Assembly (NCBI RefSeq): GCF_000812465.1
Contig: NZ_JWMA01000035.1
Span: 1 to 64,000, forward strand
Length of the DNA stretch: 64,000 nucleotides
Origin: Cupriavidus sp. IDO
Lineage (GTDB): Bacteria; Pseudomonadota; Gammaproteobacteria; Burkholderiales; Burkholderiaceae
Direction of reading: 5' to 3'
The notes under the pieces were generated by a model. The model had not been told where the DNA came from, ran no database searches, and saw only the letters and a list, made by a program, of their open reading frames with translations. Below are positions 53,501-61,448 of the stretch, one piece after another. Every line of letters begins with the position of its first letter. The stretch's first letter is position 1. The translations under genes and the position numbers were made by a program.

Positions 53501-56132
53501 TCGTGTCGTACAGCGCATCGCATGCCGCCGTATCCGGGTGCGGGCTCAGTGCGATCCCGACCGGACGCAGGCTGGCGATTGCGGTTTCCACGGCGAGCGT
53601 GTTCTCCGAGCGGCGTGTATGAATCTCGATCTTGAGCCGATAGACGCCGGCTTGCTGCAGCCGGGCCGCCGGCTGGCGGATCAGTTCGGTGGCCAGCGTG
53701 AGCGCATCGTCCAGGCGTCCGAGCTGGAACCAGCAGGTTGCCTGTTGTTCCAGCAAGGCAAATTGCAGCGGGTGGCTTGCATCCGAATGCGTGGTGGCCT
53801 TGCGCACGAAGGCCATGCCACTTTCCACATAGCCCAGTGCGGCACCATAGGCCGCCGCGCGCCGGGCGCGCAGTGCGGCGGTGTGGAACAGCCAGGCCAC
53901 GTCGAGCGCTTCCTCCGGCGTCGTGACCAGCGTTTCCGCCTGCGCCAGCAGGCCGCTGGCACGGAACAGTACGTCATCGCGCACCTCGTCGCTGACATCG
54001 TCGCGCACGCGGGTAACCAGCTGCCGGCCGGCGCGCAGGCAGATGTCGGCATGATCGTCTGCCGCCAGTCCGGCGTGCGCGGCTTCCTGGACGCGGTCGT
54101 GCACAAAGGCATAGGCGCCGTCCTGCGCCAGCGATACCACGCCGGCCGCACGGGCCGGCGACAGCCGCGCGTGCAGCGCACGCTCGCTGATGCCGAAGGT
54201 CCCGCATAGCAGCGACATTTCGGCGCGGCGGCCCAGACACGCCATGCCGCCCAGCAGGCGGCGGGTTGGCCCGGGCAGGCGGCGCAGGCGCTGCAGCACC
54301 AGCGCCGCCACATTGTCGGTATGGGCATGCTGCGCGATGCGCGAGAGATCGTATTGCCAGCCATCGGCATCGGACGAATAGACGAGCAGCCGGTCATCGA
54401 CCAGCGTCGTCAGGAACTGGATGACGAAGAAGGGGTTGCCGAGCGTCTTGTCATGGACAAGCCGCGCCAGTGGCAGAAGCGCCTGCGCCGGCGTACGCAG
54501 GGTCTCCGCCAGCAGGTTGGCCACGGTTGCCTCGGAAAATACGTCCAACACCACGTCGTGCACCGGCACGCTCTGCCGCAGGCGTATCAGCGCTTCGGCT
54601 CCCGCGGTTCGGGCGCTGCAGATCAGCAGCAGCGGCGGCGGGGCAGGGTGGCGCACCAGCCGGGCGAGCAGATGCCGGGACGGTGCGTCGAGCCACTGGC
54701 AATCGTCGATCAGCAGCACGAAGGGGCTGTCTGACTGCGAGAATGCCCTCACCAGCTGGCGCATCGCGATCTCGACATGGACATCGGCATCGGCGGCTTC
54801 CGACGCGGGGAAGGGCGGAAAATCGGCCACCAGCAGCCGTAGCGCCGGTGCGATGCTGCACGCCAGTTCACCGTAGGTGCCCAGGGCCTGCATCAGGCGC
54901 GCTTGCCACGCGCGTACTTCTTCCTCGGGCAGGCCAAGGATCTGGTGGAACAGTCCCTGGAATGCCTCGGCGATCGGCGCATATGGCACACCCTTGCGAA
55001 ACTGGTCGGCCTTGCCCATGGCGCACCATACCCGCTGCGGCCGGAGGGACTTGACGAACGCCTGCATCAGCGCGGATTTTCCGATACCTGACGGGCCTGT
55101 CAGCGCCACGGCCGTAGAGCATTTGGCGGTGATTACGCGGCTGAACGCCGCGGACAGCTGGTGCAACGCTGCATCCCGCGCAAACAGGCCTTCGGGGAGG
55201 TCCAGGCCAGCGGGCTGATCACGCTCGCCGGGCTTGAAAGGGGCGATGTCCCCGGTCTCCTGCCACGCCGCCATGCAGCGCCTGAGGTCAAACTCCAGCC
55301 CGGCGGCCGACTGGTAGCGGCGGCTCGGGTTCTTGTCGAGCAGCTTGAGCACGATTCGGGAGAGGGGTTCCGGAATCTCCGGCAGGATCTTGTGCAGCGG
55401 CACCGGCGCACTGGCCACGTGGCTGTGGATCCATTCGGCCAGGTCACCCGGGTTCCTGACCGCGAGCGGCAACTGCCCGCTCAGCAACTGATAGAGGATC
55501 ACACCGAGCGAGTACAGGTCGCTGCGGGCATCGATGGCATGGCGTGTGCGGCCGGTATGTTCTGGCGACATGTAGGCCGGGGCTTCGCCACCCATCATCA
55601 TCGCCGCGGGCCGCCCACGGCTTGCGTCGTTGTGGCCATTCCCGCCGGACTGGCGCACGGCAAAGCCGAAATGGCCGATGCGGCAGTGTCCCGCCGCATC
55701 GACGAACAGACTGAAAGGCGTGACCGCGCGGTGAATCAGGCCGCTCTCGTGTGTGGATTTCAGCGCGGCGGTGGCGCCGAGTGCGATGCCCAGCACGCGT
55801 CCCAACGGTTGACGCTCTGGCAGCAGCGTGACCAGAGGGTCGCCGGAATGACCGTCGTAGAGCGAAGCGATGCCGCTCCGGTAATGGCTGATGCCGCGCG
55901 GAACCAGCGCCCAGTCATCGCGTAGCAGCACACGCAATGCGTACTCGTTTCGGATGCGGTGCGCAGCATCGGACTCCACCTGGCTTGATGCCGCATGCGC
56001 GATCACTATCGTTTCGCCAGTGGATGTATGAATGCCGCGCGAGAATGCGACGATGCCATCCTGATGGATCGTTTCGAAACGATAGTCCGATAACGCACTG
56101 GCGTCTGGCTGGCCGATAGTGGCGGTCATCAT
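50577..56132 (-). CDS. Trifunctional pseudokinase / AAA-ATPase / GAF-PAS histidine kinase
   Basis: An 1851-residue signalling protein. Order: Ser/Thr kinase-like domain (about 16-295), AAA-type ATPase with Walker A GPSGIGKS (346-353) and Walker B FVLLIDDC, a long helical TPR-like region (about 650-1300), GAF (about 1310-1470), PAS (about 1495-1600) and HisKA/HATPase (phospho-His near 1636 in SIAHEINQPL; N box QVILNLVVNAMEAM; DTGVGI; GMGMGLSI). The kinase-like domain lacks its catalytic residues: VIAH in place of the VAIK lysine (about 43-46), HRA for HRD (134-136), HFG for DFG (154-156). The APE-like SPE and DARSDLYSLG are kept. No membrane helix, so it is cytoplasmic. No receiver domain; partner unknown. 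Two Met codons (56132, 56129) are possible starts. Confidence 0.9.
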   Translation of the reverse strand: MMTATIGQPDASALSDYRFETIHQDGIVAFSRGIHTSTGETIVIAHAASSQVESDAAHRIRNEYALRVLLRDDWALVPRGISHYRSGIASLYDGHSGDPLVTLLPERQPLGRVLGIALGATAALKSTHESGLIHRAVTPFSLFVDAAGHCRIGHFGFAVRQSGGNGHNDASRGRPAAMMMGGEAPAYMSPEHTGRTRHAIDARSDLYSLGVILYQLLSGQLPLAVRNPGDLAEWIHSHVASAPVPLHKILPEIPEPLSRIVLKLLDKNPSRRYQSAAGLEFDLRRCMAAWQETGDIAPFKPGERDQPAGLDLPEGLFARDAALHQLSAAFSRVITAKCSTAVALTGPSGIGKSALMQAFVKSLRPQRVWCAMGKADQFRKGVPYAPIAEAFQGLFHQILGLPEEEVRAWQARLMQALGTYGELACSIAPALRLLVADFPPFPASEAADADVHVEIAMRQLVRAFSQSDSPFVLLIDDCQWLDAPSRHLLARLVRHPAPPPLLLICSARTAGAEALIRLRQSVPVHDVVLDVFSEATVANLLAETLRTPAQALLPLARLVHDKTLGNPFFVIQFLTTLVDDRLLVYSSDADGWQYDLSRIAQHAHTDNVAALVLQRLRRLPGPTRRLLGGMACLGRRAEMSLLCGTFGISERALHARLSPARAAGVVSLAQDGAYAFVHDRVQEAAHAGLAADDHADICLRAGRQLVTRVRDDVSDEVRDDVLFRASGLLAQAETLVTTPEEALDVAWLFHTAALRARRAAAYGAALGYVESGMAFVRKATTHSDASHPLQFALLEQQATCWFQLGRLDDALTLATELIRQPAARLQQAGVYRLKIEIHTRRSENTLAVETAIASLRPVGIALSPHPDTAACDALYDTIRPLLAPDRLPEIITLAEVRDAEIEAAMGLLSALLVPASFTDENLAFLGHCEMLRLTLAHGMAAPSTASLAWLGVMVCHRYGAYADGFRYGEMAHRLVTHHGYAAYEARTLLPLDQLSVWTQPLSYSIECARAGLAAGMAHGDLTTACYECCHIVATMMARGDRLDEIRAEIGRGLEVVRRAGFHDVELILLLQLRYVDSLRTTGFPAGDALALDFDAAHSSAGERLSTFEFWHWTYRAAILFLADQPGSAAQCLDQAARFAWSAPGHIHQLDFRLYRALTIASLPDPPDPAAWQTLRADARHIRACADANPATFTDKALLVEAELAKLEGDALGAMSRYEAAIAQASTQGFVQIAAMAHERAGRHCITLGLASAARAHRRAARDHYLRWGATGKVAQMEALHPDLVDAAPPRAWYLGDGQQSVDAESVIKASRALTEEIRLDRLIDKLMTIALEYATAQRGLLIRIQPEGPLVEACADTSAEGIRVRLVQDRLAADALPLSMFHTAVRSGQVAMVGAAQSANPPAMDPYLLAHPECSAICIPMLRHNEVIGVLYLENRLVRDAFTLDQTRLLELIAAQAAISLRTARLYDDLLSENERRKNVERELRASEASLVMGERVSHTGSWRWDLRQDRFYCSEELRRIFELDPAQCEIAFEDFVARMHPEDRAAVRKVVAAHVEQWLPIRVEHRIVRSDGSIRHLAAVGEPLPAEDGTLEYVGTVTDVTTRREAEDAVRSAQADLARVARATTVGQLTASIAHEINQPLMSIVSNAGAGLRWLTRPTPDLANARESLEAIASDGQRAGDMIRSLQSLTRNAAPMLAPVDIHEAVRHILVISRSEIERRHIAVKLALHAEQPTVFGDGIQLQQVILNLVVNAMEAMSEGNDRPRVMHIVTRIVDGTALELSVADTGVGIGGNLLEQVFQPFYTTKANGMGMGLSICRSIVEAHKGQLRAAPLVPYGSMFAFTIPIHGGV

Positions 56133-56260
56133 GGTGCGGCGCCAGTGGTGGGCGGGCAGGCGGCACGCAAGGGCGCGGTGACTGTCACACGAATTCCTTT
56201 AGATACGATGGAAGGCACGACCGATGACAAGGGATCCCGACGCGTCCGCTGCCCGCCTGG

Positions 56261-56309
56261 ACAGCATAGGCCCGTCGGACTTCGCGCTACATAATACTGT
56301 GGTATTGCC
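56261..56309 (-). promoter_or_regulatory. Activator-type promoter of the giant kinase gene
   Basis: Read on the minus strand: GGCAATACCACAGTATTAT (56309-56291), then 22 bp, then TATGCTGT (56268-56261), whose first six bases make a good -10. The dyad AATAC-N4-GTATT is centred near -43 of the expected start, where it would cover the -35, and no good -35 hexamer is present. The same layout occurs before the receiver gene at 62.55-62.60 kb. The predicted leader before the kinase ATG is about 125 nt. Confidence 0.7.
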
Positions 56310-56952
56310 GCCCGCCACCACCCGATGGTCGCCTCCGGAACCGGAAGCGGGCAGGCGTCATCGTCGTGTGTCGCGAGCGCCGCATGCAAGGCGCTCCAGG
56401 CCAGCCGGTTCAGCCAGGCGTGCGATCACGAGCCCGGCCGCGGCCATGCTGATGACCTCTTCCCGTTGGGACGGCGTGGCTTCGTTGGCGCGGATCGCCC
56501 CTGGCTTGCGCAGAGCGCGGCGGCGGTTCGGCGCGCGGATTGGAACACAGCGCTCGCAAGCTTGCCAGCCATACCATCGTATTAGTGCCAGCGACCTGGC
56601 AAGGCGCGATGATCCCTCGCGTGTGAGCCTGGCCTCCAATGGTCTGCTCCTGCTTCATGTGCGTCCGCACAATTTTCCTGATCTTCGCCGTGCTTGCAGA
56701 CACGAACACCACCACGCAGCTGAAAGCCGCGCCAGCATCGGCTGGTCCAGTCGCATCACCCAGCGGAAGGTTCCGCTCACTAATACGAAAGGCCGATGGC
56801 TACCGCGTCAAGGGCTGTCTAGTCTTGCATCCGGTGGCATCGTGTGATTCCCGCTGAAGGGAACACGACGCACCGATGCCATCCGGACGGGCTGCCCGGC
56901 ACACGCTGCGGCGCCCGCTCTTCGCCCCCAACCGCTATAGAGGAATCAGACC
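56310..56952. other. Divergent intergenic region, kinase to hydrolase operon
   Basis: About 640 bp without a convincing gene. Two weak frames exist (minus 56358-56639, plus 56640-56857), but neither has a ribosome site or recognisable protein. CTATAG at about 56,936 and GAGGAA before the ATG at 56,953 suggest that the hydrolase operon promoter is close to its start. No second copy of the dyad motif faces the hydrolase genes. Confidence 0.4.
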
Positions 56953-57639
56953 ATGTCGAACCCCAAGCTCGAAGTCCTGACCCCGCAGAACAGCCAGCTC
57001 ATCATCATCGACCAACAGCCGCAGATGGCCTTCGGGGTCCAGTCGATGGACCGCCAGGCGCTGAAGAACAACGTGGTGGGCCTGGCCAAGGCGGCGAAGA
57101 TCTTCAATATCCCGACCACCATCACCACGGTCGAAAGCGAGTCGTTCTCGGGCTACACGTACCCGGAGGTCCTCGACGTCTTCCCGAATGCGAAGACGCT
57201 CGAGCGGACCTCCATGAACTCGTGGGACGACCAGAAGGTACGTGACGCGCTGAAGGCCAACGGCCGCAACAAGGTCGTCGTGGCCGGCCTGTGGACCGAA
57301 GTCTGCAATACGACCTTCGCCCTGTGCGCGATGCTGGAAGGCAACTACGAGATCTACATGGTGGCCGATGCATCGGGTGGCACCAGCAAGGAAGCGCACG
57401 ACTACGCGATGCAGCGCATGGTGCAAGCCGGTGCCGTACCCGTGACCTGGCAGCAGGTACTGCTCGAATGGCAGCGCGACTGGGCGCACCGCGACACATA
57501 TGACGCCGTGATGAAGCTCGTCAAGGAGCACTCGGGCGCCTACGGCATGGGCGTCGATTACGCCTACACGATGGTCCACAAGGCGGCACAGCGCACCGCC
57601 ACGCCGCACGAGTCGCTGGCCCCGGTTCCGGCCCGCTGA
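56953..57639 (+). CDS. Isochorismatase-fold cysteine hydrolase, YcaC-like
   Basis: A 228-residue hydrolase of the isochorismatase-like family. The nucleophile is C118 in LWTEVCNT, with D20 in IIIDQQP and R85 in [10 protein letters not shown] completing the triad at the positions of E. coli YcaC (Asp, Arg, Cys). The cis-peptide pattern before the Cys is present. YcaC's own substrate is undefined, so only hydrolase chemistry can be inferred. First gene of a plus-strand set. Confidence 0.88.
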   Translation: MSNPKLEVLTPQNSQLIIIDQQPQMAFGVQSMDRQALKNNVVGLAKAAKIFNIPTTITTVESESFSGYTYPEVLDVFPNAKTLERTSMNSWDDQKVRDALKANGRNKVVVAGLWTEVCNTTFALCAMLEGNYEIYMVADASGGTSKEAHDYAMQRMVQAGAVPVTWQQVLLEWQRDWAHRDTYDAVMKLVKEHSGAYGMGVDYAYTMVHKAAQRTATPHESLAPVPAR

Positions 57640-57709
57640 TCATTCCCACGCCAAACGAGCCATTTGCACGAACGCGGGCACGCCTCGCCATTCCGGAGGA
57701 TCAAAATAC

Positions 57710-58531
57710 ATGAACTACATCACCAGCAGGGACGGTACGCAGATCTTCTACAAGGACTGGGGCGCCGGCCCGCCGGTCGTGTTCTCGCACGGCTGGCCGC
57801 TCGATGCTGACGCGTGGGATGCCCAGATGCTGTTCCTGGCGGGGAAGGGCTTCCGCGTGATCGCGCACGATCGCCGCGGCCACGGCCGTTCGGGCCAGCC
57901 GGCGCAGGGCAACGACATGGACACGTACGCCGACGACCTGGCCGCGCTGCTGGACGCGCTCGACCTGCAGGGCGCCACGCTGGTCGGCCACTCCACCGGC
58001 GGCGGCGAGGTGGCGCACTATATCGGCCGCCATGGCACCAAGCGCGTGGCCAGGGCCGTGCTGATCGGCGCCGTGCCGCCGATCATGGCCAAGACCGCGG
58101 CCAATCCCAACGGCCTGCCGCTGGACGTGTTCGACGGCATCCGCAAGGGCGTGGCCGACAACCGGTCGCAGTTCTACAAGGACCTGGCCGTGCCGTTCTT
58201 CGGCTTCAACCGCCCGGGCGCCAAGGTTTCGCAGGGCACCATCGACACATTCTGGGCACAGGGCATGGCTGGCGGCATTCTGGGCCAGTACGCATGCATC
58301 AAGGAATTCTCGGAGGTGGATTACACCGAGGACCTGAAGAAGATCACCGTGCCCACGCTGATCCTGCATGGCGATGACGACCAGATCGTGCCCATCGACA
58401 ATTCGGGGAGGCTGTCGGCAAAGATCGTCAAGAACGCTACGCTCAAGGTGTACCCGGGCGCGTCGCACGGCATGTGCGTGATCAACGCCGACCAGGTCAA
58501 CGCCGACCTGCTGGCCTTCCTGAGCGCATAA
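57710..58531 (+). CDS. Alpha/beta hydrolase, non-heme chloroperoxidase type
   Basis: A 273-residue hydrolase closely following the cofactor-free haloperoxidase/arylesterase pattern: [16 protein letters not shown] (oxyanion loop), nucleophile S95 in GHSTGGGEV, acid in [10 protein letters not shown] (222-224) and H253 in GASHGMCV. These enzymes act as esterases or perhydrolases in vivo; the peroxidase label is historical. GGAGG lies ten bases before the ATG; 70 bp follow the YcaC-like gene and 4 bp precede the amidohydrolase. Confidence 0.9.
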   Translation: MNYITSRDGTQIFYKDWGAGPPVVFSHGWPLDADAWDAQMLFLAGKGFRVIAHDRRGHGRSGQPAQGNDMDTYADDLAALLDALDLQGATLVGHSTGGGEVAHYIGRHGTKRVARAVLIGAVPPIMAKTAANPNGLPLDVFDGIRKGVADNRSQFYKDLAVPFFGFNRPGAKVSQGTIDTFWAQGMAGGILGQYACIKEFSEVDYTEDLKKITVPTLILHGDDDQIVPIDNSGRLSAKIVKNATLKVYPGASHGMCVINADQVNADLLAFLSA

Positions 58532-58535
58532 ACGC

Positions 58536-60482
58536 ATGTCAGTCACCCGCCGGCAATTCATCGCCTCGGCTGCCGCCATCGGTGCGGCAGCCTCTCCGGA
58601 GCTTTTCGCCATGTCACCGACCCCGACTCCCGATCTCATCCTGATCAACGGCAAGTTCACCACGCTGGACCGCGCCAATCCGCAAGCCGATGCCGTCGCA
58701 ATCCAGGGCGGCCGTTTCGTCAGCGTGGGCACGCGTCAGGAGATCATGAAACTCGCGGCGAAGCAGACCACGGTGATCGACCTGAATGGCCGGCGGGTCA
58801 TTCCGGGGCTGATCGACAGCCATATGCACATCATCCGCGGCGGCCTGAACTACAACATGGAGCTGCGCTGGGACGGCGTGCGGTCCCTGGCCGATGCCAT
58901 GCGCATGCTCAAGGCCCAGGTGGGTCGCACCCCCGCGCCGCAATGGGTGCGTGTTGTCGGCGGCTTTACCGAGCACCAGTTCGCCGAAAAGCGCCTGCCG
59001 ACCATCGAGGAACTGAACGCGGTGGCGCCGGACACGCCGGTGTTCATCCTGCACCTGTACGACCGCGCGATCCTGAATGGCGCGGCACTGCGCGCGGTCG
59101 GCTACAACAAGGACACGCCCAACCCGCCGGGCGGCGAAATTGTGCGTGACGCCAGCGGCAATCCCACCGGCCTGCTGCTGGCCAGGCCCAACGCGACGAT
59201 CCTGTACGCCACGCTGGCCAAGGGCCCGAAGCTGCCGACCGAGTACCAAAAGAACTCGACGCGCCATTTCATGCGCGAGGTGAATCGCCTTGGCGTCACC
59301 GGCGTGATCGATGCCGGCGGAGGCTACCAGAACTACCCCGAGGACTACAGCGTCATCGAGGAACTGCACAAGGAAGGCCACCTCACGGTGCGGCTCGCGT
59401 ACAACCTGTTCACGCAGAAGCCCAAGGAGGAACTGAGTGACTTCAAGACGTGGACGTCGGCGGTCAAGCCGGGCCAGGGCGACGACATATACCGCCACAA
59501 CGGCGCCGGGGAAATGCTCGTCTATACGGCCGCCGACTTCGAGGATTTTCGTGTCGAGCGACCGGATATGCCGCCGTCGATGGAAGCGGACCTGGAGCCG
59601 GTGATCCGCCTGCTGGCCGAGAAGCGCTGGCCGTGGCGGCTGCATGCCACCTATGACGAGACGATCACGCGCGCGCTCAATGTCTACGAGAAGGTGGCGC
59701 GCGATATCCCCTTCAGCGGCCTGAACTGGTTCTTCGATCACGCCGAGACGATCTCCGATCGCAATATCGACCGTATCGCCGCGCTCGGCGGCGGCATCGC
59801 CGTGCAGCACCGCATGGCTTACCAGGGCGAGTACTTTGTCGAGCGCTACGGAGCCAAGGCGGCGGAGGCCACGCCGCCGATCCGGAAGATGCTGGAGAAG
59901 GGCGTCAAGGTAGGCGCCGGCACCGATGCCACGCGCGTGGCGTCGTACAACCCATGGGTGTCGCTGTACTGGCTGACCACGGGCAAGACGGTGGGCGGGA
60001 TGTCGATGTATCCACAGGCCAACCTGCTCGACCGCGAGACGGCGTTGCGCCTGTGGACCGAGTCCAATACGTGGTTCTCGTCCGAGGCGGGAAAGAAGGG
60101 GCAGATCAAGACGGGCCAGCTCGCCGACCTGGCCGTGCTGTCCGCCGACTACTTCGCGGTGCCCGGCGATGACATCCAGGACATCACGTCGGTGATGACC
60201 GTGCTCGGCGGCAAGGTCGTCTACGGCGACAGCGAGTTCGGCAAACACTCGCCCCAGATCCCGCCCGCGATGCCGGACTGGTCGCCTGCCCGCCACGGCA
60301 GCCAGTACCAGCCGCGCCCACAGGCCCAGGCCCGCGCTCTGGCGCTGAACACAGCCTGCGGTTGCGCCTCTTCGTGCGGCGTGCACGGCCATGCGCATGC
60401 GAAGGCGTGGACCTCGAACGTGCCGGCGTCGGACGAAGGCGCGTTCTGGGGCGCGCTGGGCTGCTCCTGCTGGGCATTCTGA
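58536..60482 (+). CDS. Amidohydrolase (YtcJ/Amidohydro_3 type) with Cys/His-rich tail
   Basis: A 648-residue TIM-barrel amidohydrolase. A twin-arginine-like start (TRRQFIASAAAIGAAA) may direct export. Metal-site features are VIPGLIDSHMHIIRGG (about 88-103), FFDHAETISD and the late VGAGTDATRV. The last 45 residues are an unusual tail with five Cys (608, 610, 614, 643, 645) and three His (617, 619, 621 in HGHAH), ending GCSCWAF, which looks like a metal-binding or disulfide segment. Substrate unknown. It starts 4 bp after the previous gene. Confidence 0.88.
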   Translation: MSVTRRQFIASAAAIGAAASPELFAMSPTPTPDLILINGKFTTLDRANPQADAVAIQGGRFVSVGTRQEIMKLAAKQTTVIDLNGRRVIPGLIDSHMHIIRGGLNYNMELRWDGVRSLADAMRMLKAQVGRTPAPQWVRVVGGFTEHQFAEKRLPTIEELNAVAPDTPVFILHLYDRAILNGAALRAVGYNKDTPNPPGGEIVRDASGNPTGLLLARPNATILYATLAKGPKLPTEYQKNSTRHFMREVNRLGVTGVIDAGGGYQNYPEDYSVIEELHKEGHLTVRLAYNLFTQKPKEELSDFKTWTSAVKPGQGDDIYRHNGAGEMLVYTAADFEDFRVERPDMPPSMEADLEPVIRLLAEKRWPWRLHATYDETITRALNVYEKVARDIPFSGLNWFFDHAETISDRNIDRIAALGGGIAVQHRMAYQGEYFVERYGAKAAEATPPIRKMLEKGVKVGAGTDATRVASYNPWVSLYWLTTGKTVGGMSMYPQANLLDRETALRLWTESNTWFSSEAGKKGQIKTGQLADLAVLSADYFAVPGDDIQDITSVMTVLGGKVVYGDSEFGKHSPQIPPAMPDWSPARHGSQYQPRPQAQARALALNTACGCASSCGVHGHAHAKAWTSNVPASDEGAFWGALGCSCWAF

Positions 60483-60511
60483 ACCCGCGCCAATCCGAAC
60501 GGAGACAGGTC

Positions 60512-60946
60512 ATGCAACCTTCGAGGTCCTCGCCGGCAACCGCCAGCGACACACCGCTGCACCTGCCGGGCTGGCTGCGCTGGATCGCACTGTTGTTGCT
60601 GTGCGCGGCCTACCTCCAGGGCGGCCTGGTCAAGCTGTTTGCCTTCTCCGGCGCGGTGGCCGAGATGCAGCACTTCGGCCTGTCACCGGCGGCGCCGCTG
60701 GCCGCGGCAACCATTGCGCTGGAGCTCGGCGCCTCAGCGATGATCCTGCTCGGCCGCTGGCGCTGGCTTGGCGCACTGGCGCTGGCCGCGTTCACGCTGG
60801 CGGCCACGTTCATGGCCAACAGCTTCTGGAACGCGCCGCCCGAAGCCCGGTTCATGATGGAAAATGCGTTCTTCGAGCACCTGGGTCTGGTTGGGGGCTT
60901 CCTGCTGGTGGCGTGGGACGACCTGCGCGCCCGGGGGCAACCGTGA
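60512..60946 (+). CDS. DoxX family membrane protein
   Basis: A 144-residue DoxX/DoxD-like inner-membrane protein with four helices: after LHLPGWLRWIALLLLCAAYL comes the family motif GGLVKLFAFSGAVAEMQHFG, and it ends GLVGGFLLVAWDDLRA. DoxX proteins are associated with redox and thiol stress and with quinone-linked enzymes. GGAGAC precedes the ATG at 60512. It overlaps the following MFS fragment by four bases. Confidence 0.85.
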   Translation: MQPSRSSPATASDTPLHLPGWLRWIALLLLCAAYLQGGLVKLFAFSGAVAEMQHFGLSPAAPLAAATIALELGASAMILLGRWRWLGALALAAFTLAATFMANSFWNAPPEARFMMENAFFEHLGLVGGFLLVAWDDLRARGQP

Positions 60947-61134
60947 CGCAGCCCGCTGCTCCCACCCTGAGCCAGGCACCGGGCGGCACGTTCGCCCCGC
61001 TGGCCCGGCCAACGTTCGCCGTGCTGTGGGTCGCCACGATTCCCGGCAACATCGGCAGCTTTATGCGCGACGTCGCCAGCGCATGGCTGGCCACCGACCT
61101 GTCGGGGGTAAGACTGCCCCCGGACAGGCACTGA
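60943..61134 (+). pseudogene. Truncated MFS transporter (N-terminal fragment)
   Basis: From a GTG overlapping the DoxX stop, 63 codons read TFAPLARPTFAVLWVATIPG, then NIGSFMRDVASAWLATDLSG. This is the first helix and motif region of MFS_3/EntS-type exporters, normally about 400-540 residues. The homology stops at DLSG, and an unrelated tail and stop follow. The break coincides with a near-perfect dyad (CCTGTC-GGGGG / CCCCCGGACAGG, 61099-61129). It looks like a deletion scar that removed most of the gene. Confidence 0.65.
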
Positions 61135-61169
61135 ACCTCCTGTTCACGTTTCCACATTGCGAGGCCTGT

Positions 61170-61448
61170 ATGAAGCTCTACCTTGTCTCCCTTGGCGCCG
61201 GCATCCTGGTCGGCATCATCTACGCGCTGATGCAGGTCCGCTCGCCCGCACCGCCGGCCGTGGCGCTGCTCGGCCTGCTCGGCATGCTGATCGGTGAACA
61301 GGTGGTGCCGCCGGTCAAGCGCATGATCGCCGGCGAGCCGGTCACCGTGGCATGGTTCCACAAGGAATGCGTGCCGAAGATCACCGGTGTGCCTGGACCG
61401 ACTCTGACCGCTGAGAACAATAAAAATGGCGAGAATGCTGCGCATTAA
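61170..61448 (+). CDS. XapX domain (DUF1427) small membrane protein
   Basis: A 92-residue protein with the XapX/DUF1427 domain: two short hydrophobic helices separated by a turn (YLVSLGAGILVGIIYALMQV and AVALLGLLGMLIGEQVVPPV) and a polar C-terminal tail unusually long for the family. GAGG lies five bases before the ATG. It follows the MFS scar and overlaps the porin start by 23 bp. Function unknown. Confidence 0.82.
   Translation: MKLYLVSLGAGILVGIIYALMQVRSPAPPAVALLGLLGMLIGEQVVPPVKRMIAGEPVTVAWFHKECVPKITGVPGPTLTAENNKNGENAAH

Noticed and set aside
56224..56847. Long plus-strand frame between the giant kinase and the YcaC-like gene
   Set aside because: Its product is Arg/Ser/Pro-rich with no recognisable domain, it overlaps the kinase promoter, and no ribosome site precedes it.
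61099..61129. Dyad at the end of the MFS fragment as an intrinsic terminator
   Set aside because: No T run follows, and XapX and the porin continue in the same direction with close spacing, so I treat it as a scar or a weak structure.
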